The position numbers and the translations under genes were made by a program. Shown here in pieces: positions 37,128-45,864 of a stretch of 49,228 bases of DNA. Location of the stretch: the NCBI GenBank assembly GCA_024699605.1, contig JAILPJ010000079.1:1-49228 (forward strand), written 5' to 3'. Source of the DNA: Desulfovibrio sp. (GTDB lineage: Bacteria; Desulfobacterota; Desulfovibrionia; Desulfovibrionales; Desulfovibrionaceae). The notes beneath the pieces are model-generated. The model saw only the letters and a program-made list of their open reading frames with translations. It ran no database searches and was not told the origin of the DNA. Position 1 is the stretch's first letter. Each line of letters starts with the position of its first letter.

Positions 37128-39554
37128 TCAGAAACCAGCGTGTTCGCGCACAGCGGCCACAATCAAAGAAAGCAGTCCCAGCAAAAGCAGGGAGGTGAGC
37201 ATATAGATGAAGGTAAAAAGTACAGGTCTCGGATACAGGGATTCATCGGCAAGCACAGGCCTCTGAAAGGCTTCCACATACTGGGTCTGGGCATCAGCTC
37301 GCACGCGTGCGGCTTCAAGTGAGCTCATGGCACTGGTCAGCTGCTTCTGGGCAAATTCCTCTTCCAGTGTTAACGCCTGAAAACCGCTCAAAAGATCGTT
37401 TAAACTTTGATCATCTTTGATTTTGCCAGCCAGACGCCGCTTTTCACTGGCCAGCTGTTTGCGCAAAACTTGCAGTCGGTTTTCCAGCTGTTTGACTCTG
37501 GGGCTACCTGGTTTCATAAAGGTCAAAGCCTCAGAAAGTTCAGCCTGAGTCTGCGCCACGTCATTTTCAAGCTTATTGACCAGTCCATAGAGCCCTGTGG
37601 CTACAGCCTCTGGATCAAGAATCACTGTACGTTCACGGTAGTGATGCATAGCTTCGCGCGCTTTGCGGATGCGGTCTTCAGCTCGCCGCACCTCACCTTC
37701 GGCCTGAATAATAGCATCACGCCGAGAGCGTGTATTCATAGCATTGACCAATTCTTCGCTTTTGGCCAGGATTCCCTGACAGATGGCAAGAGCCTTCTCA
37801 GGCGAAAAAGCCTTGACACGCACCTCCAGGATACTTGTATCAGGATCATAGGTGACTTCACAGGCCCATTTCCAGAAATCCAGAATCTCGTCGTGTGTGG
37901 CATTGGCTTCAAGACGGTACCAGATGTCGTTCTTTTTGTCCGCGTAGTGCTCCCGTAAATGCAATTCACTGTCAAGATGACTGAACATGTCGTAGGACAG
38001 GATATAGTTCAAAACAATGTAGGAATCGTTTTGCGTCGACGAGGGAATATTAAACAGTGAGCTGAAGCCTTCCAGCGTCTGCGCGGTGTTTTGTCCGCGC
38101 ACAGCAAATTTCATTTGAGAAATATAGGCATGGGAGGCCCAAAAGAGCAGATAGAAAAAGATAAAAAGACCGGGCAAAATCACAAAAAGCAGAATCAGAC
38201 GACTGCTCAGACTTTTACGCCATAAAGCATGGCTCACGCCCTGCGCAACGCCCTGCCAGCTGGCTTTTTTTGGCAAAAAATAATAGTCAGGCAATCGTTC
38301 CGGTACATTCTCGTTCTCAGGCTTGGCCAGAGAAACCGCACGCTTGCCCGCAAACTGCACGGCAGGTTTGCTTGGCGACGTAATATGGGCCGGAACCTGT
38401 GGCTGAGGTGCTTTGGATTCTTCCAAATGCGGCACTTCAAGCGGCATGACATGCAAAAGATCCGGTACGCCAAATTCTACGGGAATTTGCCCGTCTTCAG
38501 TCAGGCCCTGCTCAACCTCACCTGGGCCAGTGCCAGCATACAGAAGAAAATGCTCCAAAGCGCACAAATGCGCCTTTCTGAGCATGGCAATGACAGCTGG
38601 GCTATCCCAGGGACGGCCTTGATATTTGGAGCCGATAGCATTCAGCGCCCTCGCCTTGGCCTCAAGGTAAGCAACAGTATCAAAGGCATTGCAGGGGTTC
38701 ACTCCTTCAGCAAAGCCGTATTTGCGGTAGTGGGCCCATGGCGAAATTTTGGCCTCACGCATACGCCGCAATATTTCCGCCGCATAAAGCGGCATATTGC
38801 GACGAATCTGCTCAGGGCTAAGACCACCGTTTTCTGGTACCTGAAAAAACTGCAAGGCCTTGAACTGCAAATATTCGCCTTCGCTGAAAAAATCCTTGGC
38901 AAAATGTTTGGGAAAGTGGTGGGCTTCGCTCTCATCGCCCCAGGCCTCATCCTCATGCTCTATGGCCTTATTGTCCCCTTTCTCTGCGCTGTGGGAGAGC
39001 GTGTAGGTGACCCCTTTCGGCTCACTTCGCCCTTCGACATCCACCTGCTGAGCAACAGGAACCCAGAAGGCTTCTGGCACTTCTCCCGACGGGCCAAGGC
39101 CCATGGGCACTTCACCGGCTCCTGTGCCAGCAAATTTCAAAAAATGCTCAAGCGCACTCATATGCTGCCGTTTTAAGGCCAAAGCCACACGCCAGGCATC
39201 CCAAGGACAACCGACATCTGTTGAACCTATGGCATTTAAGGCCTTCGCCTTGGCAGCAAGGTAACGCAGGGTACAAAAACGGTTCGAAGGATTGAGACCT
39301 TCGCAGGTACCATAGTCGCGGTAGTGGGAGAGCGGATCAAGACCGGAATTTTTGATGGCCTTGGACATCTGTAGCGCGTACTGAGGCATATTGGCGCGAA
39401 TCTCTTCAGGCGTAAAACCACCATTAGCTTTATCCTGAAAAAATTGCAGGGCCTTAAAACAATAGTATTCACGCTGGTCAAAGAGCGTTTTGACAAGGCG
39501 CGCTACTTCCTTTGCACCCCGAATCCCTTGAGGCTTATTTCCCGATTCTGGCAT
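37128..39554 (-). CDS. KpsE-like inner-membrane capsule export protein with duplicated N-terminal domain
   Basis: The C-terminal half (about 430-808) is a KpsE/CtrB-type polysaccharide co-polymerase: helix 451-474, a periplasmic region with coiled coil (about 600-740), and a second helix near 783-803. KpsE itself is near 380 residues; here about 430 extra residues precede the first helix. They contain two copies of a ~130-residue domain (about 25-152 and 222-352) sharing YxxFKALQFFQ, GxxPEqIRxNMPxYA, HYRxYGxxEGxNP, AKAxALNAIGS and ALEHFLxxAGTGxGEV. The copies resemble the HYxxxGxxEGRxP repeats seen in some surface proteins and glycosyltransferases. The N-terminus should be cytoplasmic. The ATG abuts the stop of the lipoprotein gene; GGAG is 8 bases upstream. 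Confidence 0.88.
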   Translation of the reverse strand: MPESGNKPQGIRGAKEVARLVKTLFDQREYYCFKALQFFQDKANGGFTPEEIRANMPQYALQMSKAIKNSGLDPLSHYRDYGTCEGLNPSNRFCTLRYLAAKAKALNAIGSTDVGCPWDAWRVALALKRQHMSALEHFLKFAGTGAGEVPMGLGPSGEVPEAFWVPVAQQVDVEGRSEPKGVTYTLSHSAEKGDNKAIEHEDEAWGDESEAHHFPKHFAKDFFSEGEYLQFKALQFFQVPENGGLSPEQIRRNMPLYAAEILRRMREAKISPWAHYRKYGFAEGVNPCNAFDTVAYLEAKARALNAIGSKYQGRPWDSPAVIAMLRKAHLCALEHFLLYAGTGPGEVEQGLTEDGQIPVEFGVPDLLHVMPLEVPHLEESKAPQPQVPAHITSPSKPAVQFAGKRAVSLAKPENENVPERLPDYYFLPKKASWQGVAQGVSHALWRKSLSSRLILLFVILPGLFIFFYLLFWASHAYISQMKFAVRGQNTAQTLEGFSSLFNIPSSTQNDSYIVLNYILSYDMFSHLDSELHLREHYADKKNDIWYRLEANATHDEILDFWKWACEVTYDPDTSILEVRVKAFSPEKALAICQGILAKSEELVNAMNTRSRRDAIIQAEGEVRRAEDRIRKAREAMHHYRERTVILDPEAVATGLYGLVNKLENDVAQTQAELSEALTFMKPGSPRVKQLENRLQVLRKQLASEKRRLAGKIKDDQSLNDLLSGFQALTLEEEFAQKQLTSAMSSLEAARVRADAQTQYVEAFQRPVLADESLYPRPVLFTFIYMLTSLLLLGLLSLIVAAVREHAGF

Positions 39555-39920
39555 CTAGAGTGCTCCGTCCCCCAGAATATCAGGTGCAAGGATCCAGCCT
39601 GCTTTCTGATCCTTGCAGGCGGCGACACGCGTTCTCTGCGAGCCCTGAACATAGGCCTCACGGCAAGGAAGATCGAGCGCTGAATGATAACTGCGACCAA
39701 TGGTCACTGTTGCTGTCCCGTATCGGGTCCCCGTAAAAGTTTGACTTGCACCTTCAAAGCCAGTGCCGATGAACGTGGCCATAGCCTGTTCAACGGGTAA
39801 AAGCCCACCTGAACCGGCCTGATCGGACAGAGTCTGCTCTTCAGTCTGTGTTTTCACCGCACACCCGGATAAAAGGGCCAGAATAAGCAGTACAGGCAAA
39901 ATAGGAGAATGTTTTGGCAT
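39555..39920 (-). CDS. Small lipoprotein of the capsule locus
   Basis: 121 residues. ATG 39920 begins a lipoprotein signal (MPKHSPILPVLLILALLSGC) with lipobox LSGC, so Cys20 is the predicted lipidated residue. The mature part contains SALDLPCREAYVQ and RVAACKDQKAGWILAPDI, a pattern I associate with small lipoproteins beside kps-type genes, but no function is known. The frame is open 52 codons further upstream, without coding character. It is the first gene of the leftward capsule run, abutting the KpsE-like gene, and divergent from the CoA-disulfide reductase. Confidence 0.8.
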   Translation of the reverse strand: MPKHSPILPVLLILALLSGCAVKTQTEEQTLSDQAGSGGLLPVEQAMATFIGTGFEGASQTFTGTRYGTATVTIGRSYHSALDLPCREAYVQGSQRTRVAACKDQKAGWILAPDILGDGAL

Positions 39921-40380
39921 AACTGAATTCTCGAAAAAGTTCACAAGGATACAAGAAAAGGCCCCCGCATCAAAAAAACGAGGGACAAAAGCGGCCCAAA
40001 TGGGCCACCACAGACTTTGCACAGTCTTTTGAGTATTGTGAAGCACTCGTAAAAAAAAGGCAAGAAATTTGCGCAAAGGATCCTAATCCTCGGAGGCAGA
40101 ACCCGGCCTGTTTTGTGCCCCCCTTCACCACCGCCTGTCTTTACAATAGAAAGGACAAAGCTTTTGGCAAAACATATCTTTTTTTAAAATATCGTAATTT
40201 TCATTACTATTTACCAAAGCGCCACCAATGTATCTCCATGTATTATTTTCAAAAAAAACAATTTTCTTACAGAGAATCAGAAACCACGAGCTGCTCAAGA
40301 CAAAAGCATTGTCAAAATTATGGGATGTGATAAAAGAGTGGCAATTTTTTCAATGACACTAGGCTCTTGTGGAGGAGAGT
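39921..40380. other. Divergent intergenic region, capsule locus / CoA-disulfide reductase
   Basis: 460 bp between two divergent starts, strongly AT-rich from 40140 to 40300. It should carry the promoter of the capsule operon (leftward) and of the reductase (rightward). A short GGCCCA/TGGGCC hairpin lies at 39993-40006 in the capsule leader. No gene with plausible coding character is seen. Confidence 0.5.
40309..40336 (+). promoter_or_regulatory. Candidate promoter of the CoA-disulfide reductase gene
   Basis: TTGTCA (40309-40314) and TAAAAG (40331-40336) with 16 bp between, the second preceded by TGTGA. It is 45 bp upstream of the start codon. Boxes are near consensus but this is a visual call. 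Confidence 0.4.
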
Positions 40381-42099
40381 ATGGCACAAAAAGTAGTGAT
40401 TATCGGAGGGGTGGCCCTTGGCCCCAAAGCTGCCTGTCGCTGCATGCGTCTTGCCCCGGACACGGAACTGACACTAGTAGATGAAAATACCTTCATTTCG
40501 TATGGCGGTTGCGGTCTACCCTATTATGTTTCAGGTGAAATACAGGCTCTTGATGCCCTGCGCTCCACCAATTATCAGGTGGTCAGAGATCCCGGTTTCT
40601 TTGCTCGCATGAAAGGCTTCACGGTTCGCAATCAGACGCGTGCCCTGTCCATTGACCGCGCCCAAAAAACCGTTCGTATCCGCAATCTAGCCACACAGAC
40701 CGAAGAAGATCTCCCCTATGACAAACTCGTGCTGGCAACGGGTGCCAAGCCTCGCGTACCCAATGTGGACGGCCATGATCTTGGCAATGTCTTTACCCTG
40801 ACCAAGCTTGAGGACGCTCAACGCATCCGACAAGCGTGTGAAAACGGCAGCGTCACAGAGGCCGTCATTGTCGGTGGAGGTTTCATCGGCCTGGAAAGTG
40901 CCGTGGCCTTGGCCGACATGTGGGGCGTAAAAGTCACCGTTCTTGAAATGGACGGCTATCTGATGCGCAGCGTACTGCCAGAAAGCCTGGGACTGATGGC
41001 TGAGCACGATCTTGTGCAGCACAAGGTATCTGTCTGTAAGTCTGAAAAACTCTTAAAAATTGAGGGCAAAAACGGCAAAGTCTGTCGCGTTGTGACGAAT
41101 AAGCAGACCATTGAGGCTCAGCTTGTCATTATAGCCGCAGGTTTTATCCCCAACGGGCAGCTGGCTGCCCAGGCAGGCCTTGAAACTATCGGCAACGGAG
41201 CCATCAAAGTTGATCAGTGGATGCGTACCACAGACCCCGATATCTACGCAGGCGGCGACTGCTGCGCTCTGAAAAATATTATCACCGGCAAGTATGGCTA
41301 TTTGCCTCTCGGGAGTCTCTCCAACCGCCAGGGGCGCGTCATTGGCAGCAATCTTGCGGGCGGCTCGGACACATTCCCTGGTTTTGTAGGAACATGGGCC
41401 ATCAAGCTCTTTGATCTCTCCATTGCCTCAACCGGTATGACCATTAACCGGGCGAGAATGGAAGGTTTTGATGCCATTAGCGTTTGTGCCGAGCAATTGG
41501 ATCGAGCGCATTTCTATCCCGAAAAGGACATGATGTGCCTTGAAATCGTTGTGGAAAAAGGCACACGCCGGGTGTTGGGCATGCAGGGAGCCAGCGTCAA
41601 TGGACACGGGCTTAAGGCTCGCATCGATGCTGTTTCCGCTTGTCTGCAATACGCAAAACCCACAGTCAATGATATCTCTAATCTCGAAGTTGGCTATGCG
41701 CCGCCCTTTGCCGCGGCCATGGATATCGTCAATGTCGCAGGCAATGTAGCCGACAATGTGCTCTCAGGCCGTTTTACCCCAATTTCAGGCCAAGAATTTG
41801 TCAAACTCTGGCAGGAAAGGGGAGATAATCACATTTTCTTCATCGATGCGCGTCCGGCTCGAGCTGGCAAGGCTATGGAAGAAAAAAATCCAGATTGGCA
41901 CGCTATACCATTAGAAGAAATTGAGCAGCGTCTTGACGAACTGCCCAAAGATCGCCAGATTGCCATTATCTGTAATACCGGCCTTAGATCCTATGAGAGT
42001 CTGCTCATCATGCAACGCAAGGGTGGGCTCAACAACGTGATCAACTCCCTTGGCGGCATGCAAGCCCTCAAGCAAATGGGTCTCGAGGAAAAGCTTTAA
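40381..42099 (+). CDS. CoA-disulfide/persulfide reductase fused to rhodanese
   Basis: 572-residue NAD(P)H flavoprotein. The FAD Rossmann motif VVIIGGVALGPKAA opens the protein, the redox Cys44 lies in YGGCGLPYYVSG as in CoA-disulfide reductases, the NAD(P)H motif is AVIVGGGFIGLESA, and IYAGGDCCAL is the second FAD motif. The C-terminal about 100 residues are a rhodanese domain with active Cys531 in IICNTGLRSYES. Such fusions (Npsr/CoADR-RHD) reduce CoA persulfide, polysulfide or elemental sulfur, and the rhodanese passes sulfane sulfur to the flavin site. ATG 40381 follows GGAGGAG; a GTG four codons earlier overlaps that site. It fits an anaerobic, sulfur-metabolising cell. Confidence 0.93.
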   Translation: MAQKVVIIGGVALGPKAACRCMRLAPDTELTLVDENTFISYGGCGLPYYVSGEIQALDALRSTNYQVVRDPGFFARMKGFTVRNQTRALSIDRAQKTVRIRNLATQTEEDLPYDKLVLATGAKPRVPNVDGHDLGNVFTLTKLEDAQRIRQACENGSVTEAVIVGGGFIGLESAVALADMWGVKVTVLEMDGYLMRSVLPESLGLMAEHDLVQHKVSVCKSEKLLKIEGKNGKVCRVVTNKQTIEAQLVIIAAGFIPNGQLAAQAGLETIGNGAIKVDQWMRTTDPDIYAGGDCCALKNIITGKYGYLPLGSLSNRQGRVIGSNLAGGSDTFPGFVGTWAIKLFDLSIASTGMTINRARMEGFDAISVCAEQLDRAHFYPEKDMMCLEIVVEKGTRRVLGMQGASVNGHGLKARIDAVSACLQYAKPTVNDISNLEVGYAPPFAAAMDIVNVAGNVADNVLSGRFTPISGQEFVKLWQERGDNHIFFIDARPARAGKAMEEKNPDWHAIPLEEIEQRLDELPKDRQIAIICNTGLRSYESLLIMQRKGGLNNVINSLGGMQALKQMGLEEKL

Positions 42100-42163
42100 A
42101 TCACCCCTGAATCCGCGAGATTCTTTTTCAATGTTAAGGTAAGGAGGCGGCAAGGAGCTGCCC

Positions 42164-43174
42164 ATGGCAGTTTTTGCCGGAAAAAAGATGAACGATGCCC
42201 AGCCAGTAACTCCCACATCCGAACAGGCAAGCTCTCAACCCCTTATGGCGATGCCTCCCGAGCTTTTGCATGAGTTGATCAACGCTCTGCGTAAGCCTCC
42301 TTTCTACAAGCGCCATCCGCTGCTCTGCCTTTTGGTCCTCATCTTCCTTGTGGGCATCATTGTTCTTTTGGTCAACCAAAAGGATGAAGAAACGCTATCC
42401 ACAGATGGAGATTGCCTGGCCCTGATTTCCGTCAAAGGTCCTATCATAGAAAACCAAGGTCTTTTGAAGTGGATTCGCAAAATTGAACACACCAAGGAAA
42501 TCAAAGGCGTACTCTTGCGTGTTGATTCTCCTGGCGGCGGAGCTTCCTCGTCAGAAGAACTTTACGCTGCTCTGGCTCGTCTTGGCGAGCAAAAGCCCAT
42601 TGTAGTCAGTATGGGGTCAGTTGCTGCTTCAGGTGGACTGATGGTTGCTATGGCAGGGAAACGTGTCTTTGCCAATAAGGCTACCATCACCGGCTCGATC
42701 GGTGTTCGCATGGATATTTTACAGGCCAAGGGTTTGATGGATAAGCTTGGCCTGGGACAGGAAACCCTGGTCACTGGCCCTTACAAAGATGCGGGCTCGT
42801 CCATGCGGCCATTAACGGAAGAGGATCGCCGCTATCTCAAGAGCATCTTGAATGAACTCAATGAGCAGTTCATGGCGATTATCGCCAAAAGCCGTGGTCT
42901 CTCCCAGCAAGAAGTACAAAAGCTAGCAACCGGTCGCATCTATACTGGGCGCGAAGCCTTAGAGGTTGGGCTGATCGATGCCATTGGCGGACAAGAAGAA
43001 GCCCACGCCTGGCTTGCCAAGCAAACTGGCGTAAACCTTGAAAAAAAATTGCTGGCTCGACCTAAGGAACGAAAATGGTATGAAGAGCTACTCACAAGCC
43101 TTCTTGACTTGCCAGCTCTTCATGAACTAGCGGAATTACAGCAGCTTGTGCCAAGCTATTCTATATCTTATTGA
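42164..43174 (+). CDS. sppA: Signal peptide peptidase SppA (S49)
   Basis: Membrane-anchored serine protease that degrades cleaved signal peptides. 336 residues, the short single-domain form: one membrane helix (52-71), nucleophile Ser156 in MGSVAASGGLMVA, and the general-base Lys208 in VTGPYKDAGSS. LRVDSPGGGASSSEELY is the family's oxyanion region. AAGGAG lies six bases before the ATG. It is 64 bp after the reductase gene and probably cotranscribed; both end at the palindrome at 43192. Confidence 0.93.
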   Translation: MAVFAGKKMNDAQPVTPTSEQASSQPLMAMPPELLHELINALRKPPFYKRHPLLCLLVLIFLVGIIVLLVNQKDEETLSTDGDCLALISVKGPIIENQGLLKWIRKIEHTKEIKGVLLRVDSPGGGASSSEELYAALARLGEQKPIVVSMGSVAASGGLMVAMAGKRVFANKATITGSIGVRMDILQAKGLMDKLGLGQETLVTGPYKDAGSSMRPLTEEDRRYLKSILNELNEQFMAIIAKSRGLSQQEVQKLATGRIYTGREALEVGLIDAIGGQEEAHAWLAKQTGVNLEKKLLARPKERKWYEELLTSLLDLPALHELAELQQLVPSYSISY

Positions 43175-43191
43175 AATAATTGATCCGCCAA

Positions 43192-43233
43192 GACAACAAA
43201 AGCGTCGGTTCATGAACCGGCGCTTTTGTTGTC
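43192..43233 (+). terminator. Long palindromic terminator after sppA
   Basis: A 42-nt near-perfect inverted repeat, centred at 43212/43213. The left arm starts GACAACAAAAGCG and the right arm ends CGCTTTTGTTGTC, with a single mismatch (T for C at 43205). The A-rich and T-rich arm ends allow termination from either direction. It is 18 bp after the sppA stop. Confidence 0.75.
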
Positions 43234-43458
43234 ATCGGTATCTGCGTTCTCTTATCCACAACGCATTTCCTTGACAGTTAAACCGCCCGTCAAACACGTC
43301 ACTTCACTAATATTGGCTCTTCGTTATCTGTACTTCCCGAGGTGGCTCTTAGCCAGAATTTTTAAGGAATTTTTTATTGATTTTTTTTGCATTGCATCTT
43401 CAGAGTGTACGTTGAGGTCAGCTTCCAGTTTCTTTTTCGAGTTATCTACTACTTGTCA

Positions 43459-45309
43459 TCACTGACCATCTTCTTCACCGGAAGATTGTATCGGAGCTCC
43501 TACAGTACCTGATGCCTCGCGCTCTAAGGTTTTTTTATTCCTTGATCCTTTTGGCCTGCCTCGACCTCGTTTAATTGCAACATTTTGTTTGACTTCGTTT
43601 TCTATATTTTTATAATTATTAATATTTTGTATAGTGTTAGATTGCCCTGCATTGTTAATGTCAGAAACGTTTTTATATTTATTTACACTTCTATTATCTA
43701 TTGAACGTCTAGTAGTATTATTTTCTTTGACATTTTTTGTCCAAGTAGGTATATTATCTTCTATGCAATGATCAATTTTTAATATACTATTATCAATCTT
43801 AAATCTATCTGGAACTTTTATCCCTAATAATTTATAGAGATTGTTCGCTTCTTTTTGAGGGTATTCAACAATTGCTGTGTTTGTGTATATAGTGCAATGT
43901 TGATAGCCTAGATATTTAAATTTTTTTGATAAATAATTATTAGTGCTGAGAAGCTGGATTTGAATAATTTTTATAATACAAGTAGCTATATACGATATAA
44001 GTAAGTGACCTCTAAATGTATCTTCTTTATGTACACGTAACGGCAATAATTTTGTATAATTCTTTGCAAAGTCAAAGGTTTGTTCTATCGACTGTCTTTC
44101 ATAATACGCCTTAATTATCTCATTAATATTATATTCTATATTACTTATCAATCCAAAAAAGCCTGATCTTGTTATTTTATCGTGTATTTCATTTAGCCCA
44201 ATAGAGTCATCTTCTAGTGTTTTGTTCATTATTTTAGAATTTTCTTCACCTTGTCGTTCTACATCAAGACATAAATACAGAAATGCCGGTTTATCATTTT
44301 TTGTACCAACTTTTATATTCTTAACTTTAATATATATTATTCTTTCTCCATACCTTACTATATTTTCACTCGATATTATAGAACTACCATATTCTTTTAT
44401 CGCTTCTTTAAGATTCTTATCATTTGATTTTAGCCTGGTAATGCACTCTATCTTTGCGTGACATTTTTCATCATAAAATATATCTAAATTATCAGATGAA
44501 TTATACCCTGCATCTAGTATGAATTTGGATATTTTTATATCTAGTTCGTTTAATTGAGAGATTATAGGTCGTAAAGAATTTATATTAAGAATATTACCGG
44601 GAATAAACTTATAAAAGATTGGTATCCCAGTTAGAATATTTGATACAAAAATTAATCTTAGCTTGTTTTGCTTTTTTCCACTATTATTTGAAAATGTAGT
44701 ATAATAAAAACAGATATCGTTTTTTAGTCCAGTGCTATCAATTAAAACATTATAATCCAGATTACAAAACTCAAAAAGATATTTTTTATATAACTTATGA
44801 AATGCTATTTCATTATTTATTTCACCAATTTTAGCTAGGAATTCACTAATCCTTTGGCTTTTTACTTCTGCATTGGGATATAAATATTTAATAAAATTAT
44901 TTTCATACCATATTTCTATGTCACAATTTGGTTCTGATGTAGTTATATACGATAAAACTAACACCATTAATGTGTCAAAATTCTCAGATGAAAAATTTTT
45001 TAATATATTAATAAATCCAGATTTATATAGAAATTCATTTATAAGATATGTATCTCCAAAGCTTAGTATACTATTTACAAGTCTTTTATTAGTTTTGATC
45101 TGTATGTTTGAAAAATTATCAGGTGCATCTAAAAATTCAGTTGTTTCTATGTTAAACCTAAAGTAGCCATCGTTTTTACAAAAAAATATATCATCTTGAA
45201 TTCGTTTTCCAATATATGTGACGCCATATTTCTTCTTGCCAGATGCGTCTCGGAAAGCTCCGATCGCCGTGAGGCAGTCCTTGTTCTTTCCAGAATACGT
45301 GAAGTACAC
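43459..45309 (-). mobile_element. IS1634-like (DDE) transposase, intact, AT-rich
   Basis: A complete 616-residue transposase of the IS4/IS1634 type. The three acidic positions can be placed at VLIDSTGLKND, FILDAGYNS and YYERQSIEQTFDFAK (the Y-x-R-x-x-IE signature of the group). The C-terminus carries the AT-hook-like KRGRGRPKGSRNKK. The start is GTG 45307-45309 with GGGGAG at good spacing. The central coding sequence is far more AT-rich than its neighbours, while the first ~130 and last ~100 bp are not. I could not identify matching terminal inverted repeats or a target duplication, so the element limits are undefined. Confidence 0.82.
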
Positions 45310-45864
45310 AGCCGCTCCCCTGTCTCTTGTCTAAGTAAATAAAAATTTCTTAGAAAGAATAGCAAAGGAGGCTGAAAAAGGCAAGAAAAATTGTTTAGAT
45401 TTTGTTTGATGAAGCGCTGTTTGTTTCTTCTGGATATCTGCTTTGCCGTGATATCCGCGGAGAATCAGTGATCCAACTACGCCCACGAAAGCAAACTTGT
45501 CCTGAAAAAAATAAAAAATTTATTCAACAAAAAAATCCTGGCTAAGAAAGGGTCGGGAAGTACAGGTTATTGTTCCATAAAATGTCTAATCAAGAGGTAT
45601 TATAGATTTTCTGTAAAGGACACACGTCTTCTAGCGCAAGCTGCTCTTTAGTAATCGCAACGTCCTAAATATCTAACACATCATGGGGATACAGCCGTTT
45701 TAACGATCGATAATTCTGACACTTTCCCTATTTAACAAAACAATTTCTGCAGTGTCGAGAAGGGCATGATCGCCTATAAACGCTACAAGATGAGAGACAG
45801 TAGCCAATCTCGCAATAGTTCCGTAGTTGAAGCGGAAAGCGTTTGACAGCAAATAGCGCCAAAC
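45310..45864. other. Gene-free stretch between transposase and hydG fusion
   Basis: About 550 bp with frequent stops in every frame. Presumably holds the right end of the insertion element and the downstream region of the hydG fusion gene. No recognisable gene, RNA or terminator was found. Confidence 0.4.

Noticed and set aside
40115..40330. Small plus-strand frame of 71 codons in the divergent promoter region
   Set aside because: AT-rich, no ribosome site, and it overlaps the best promoter candidate for the reductase gene; no protein-like features.
43459..45309. Idea that the internal transposase is a copy of the elements at the window edges
   Set aside because: Its N-terminus (MYFTYSGKNKDC...) and C-terminal tail (GRGRPKGSRNKK...) differ from the edge fragments (MSITRSYNKHTN..., KKRGRPPKRP...), so it is a different element of the same broad type.
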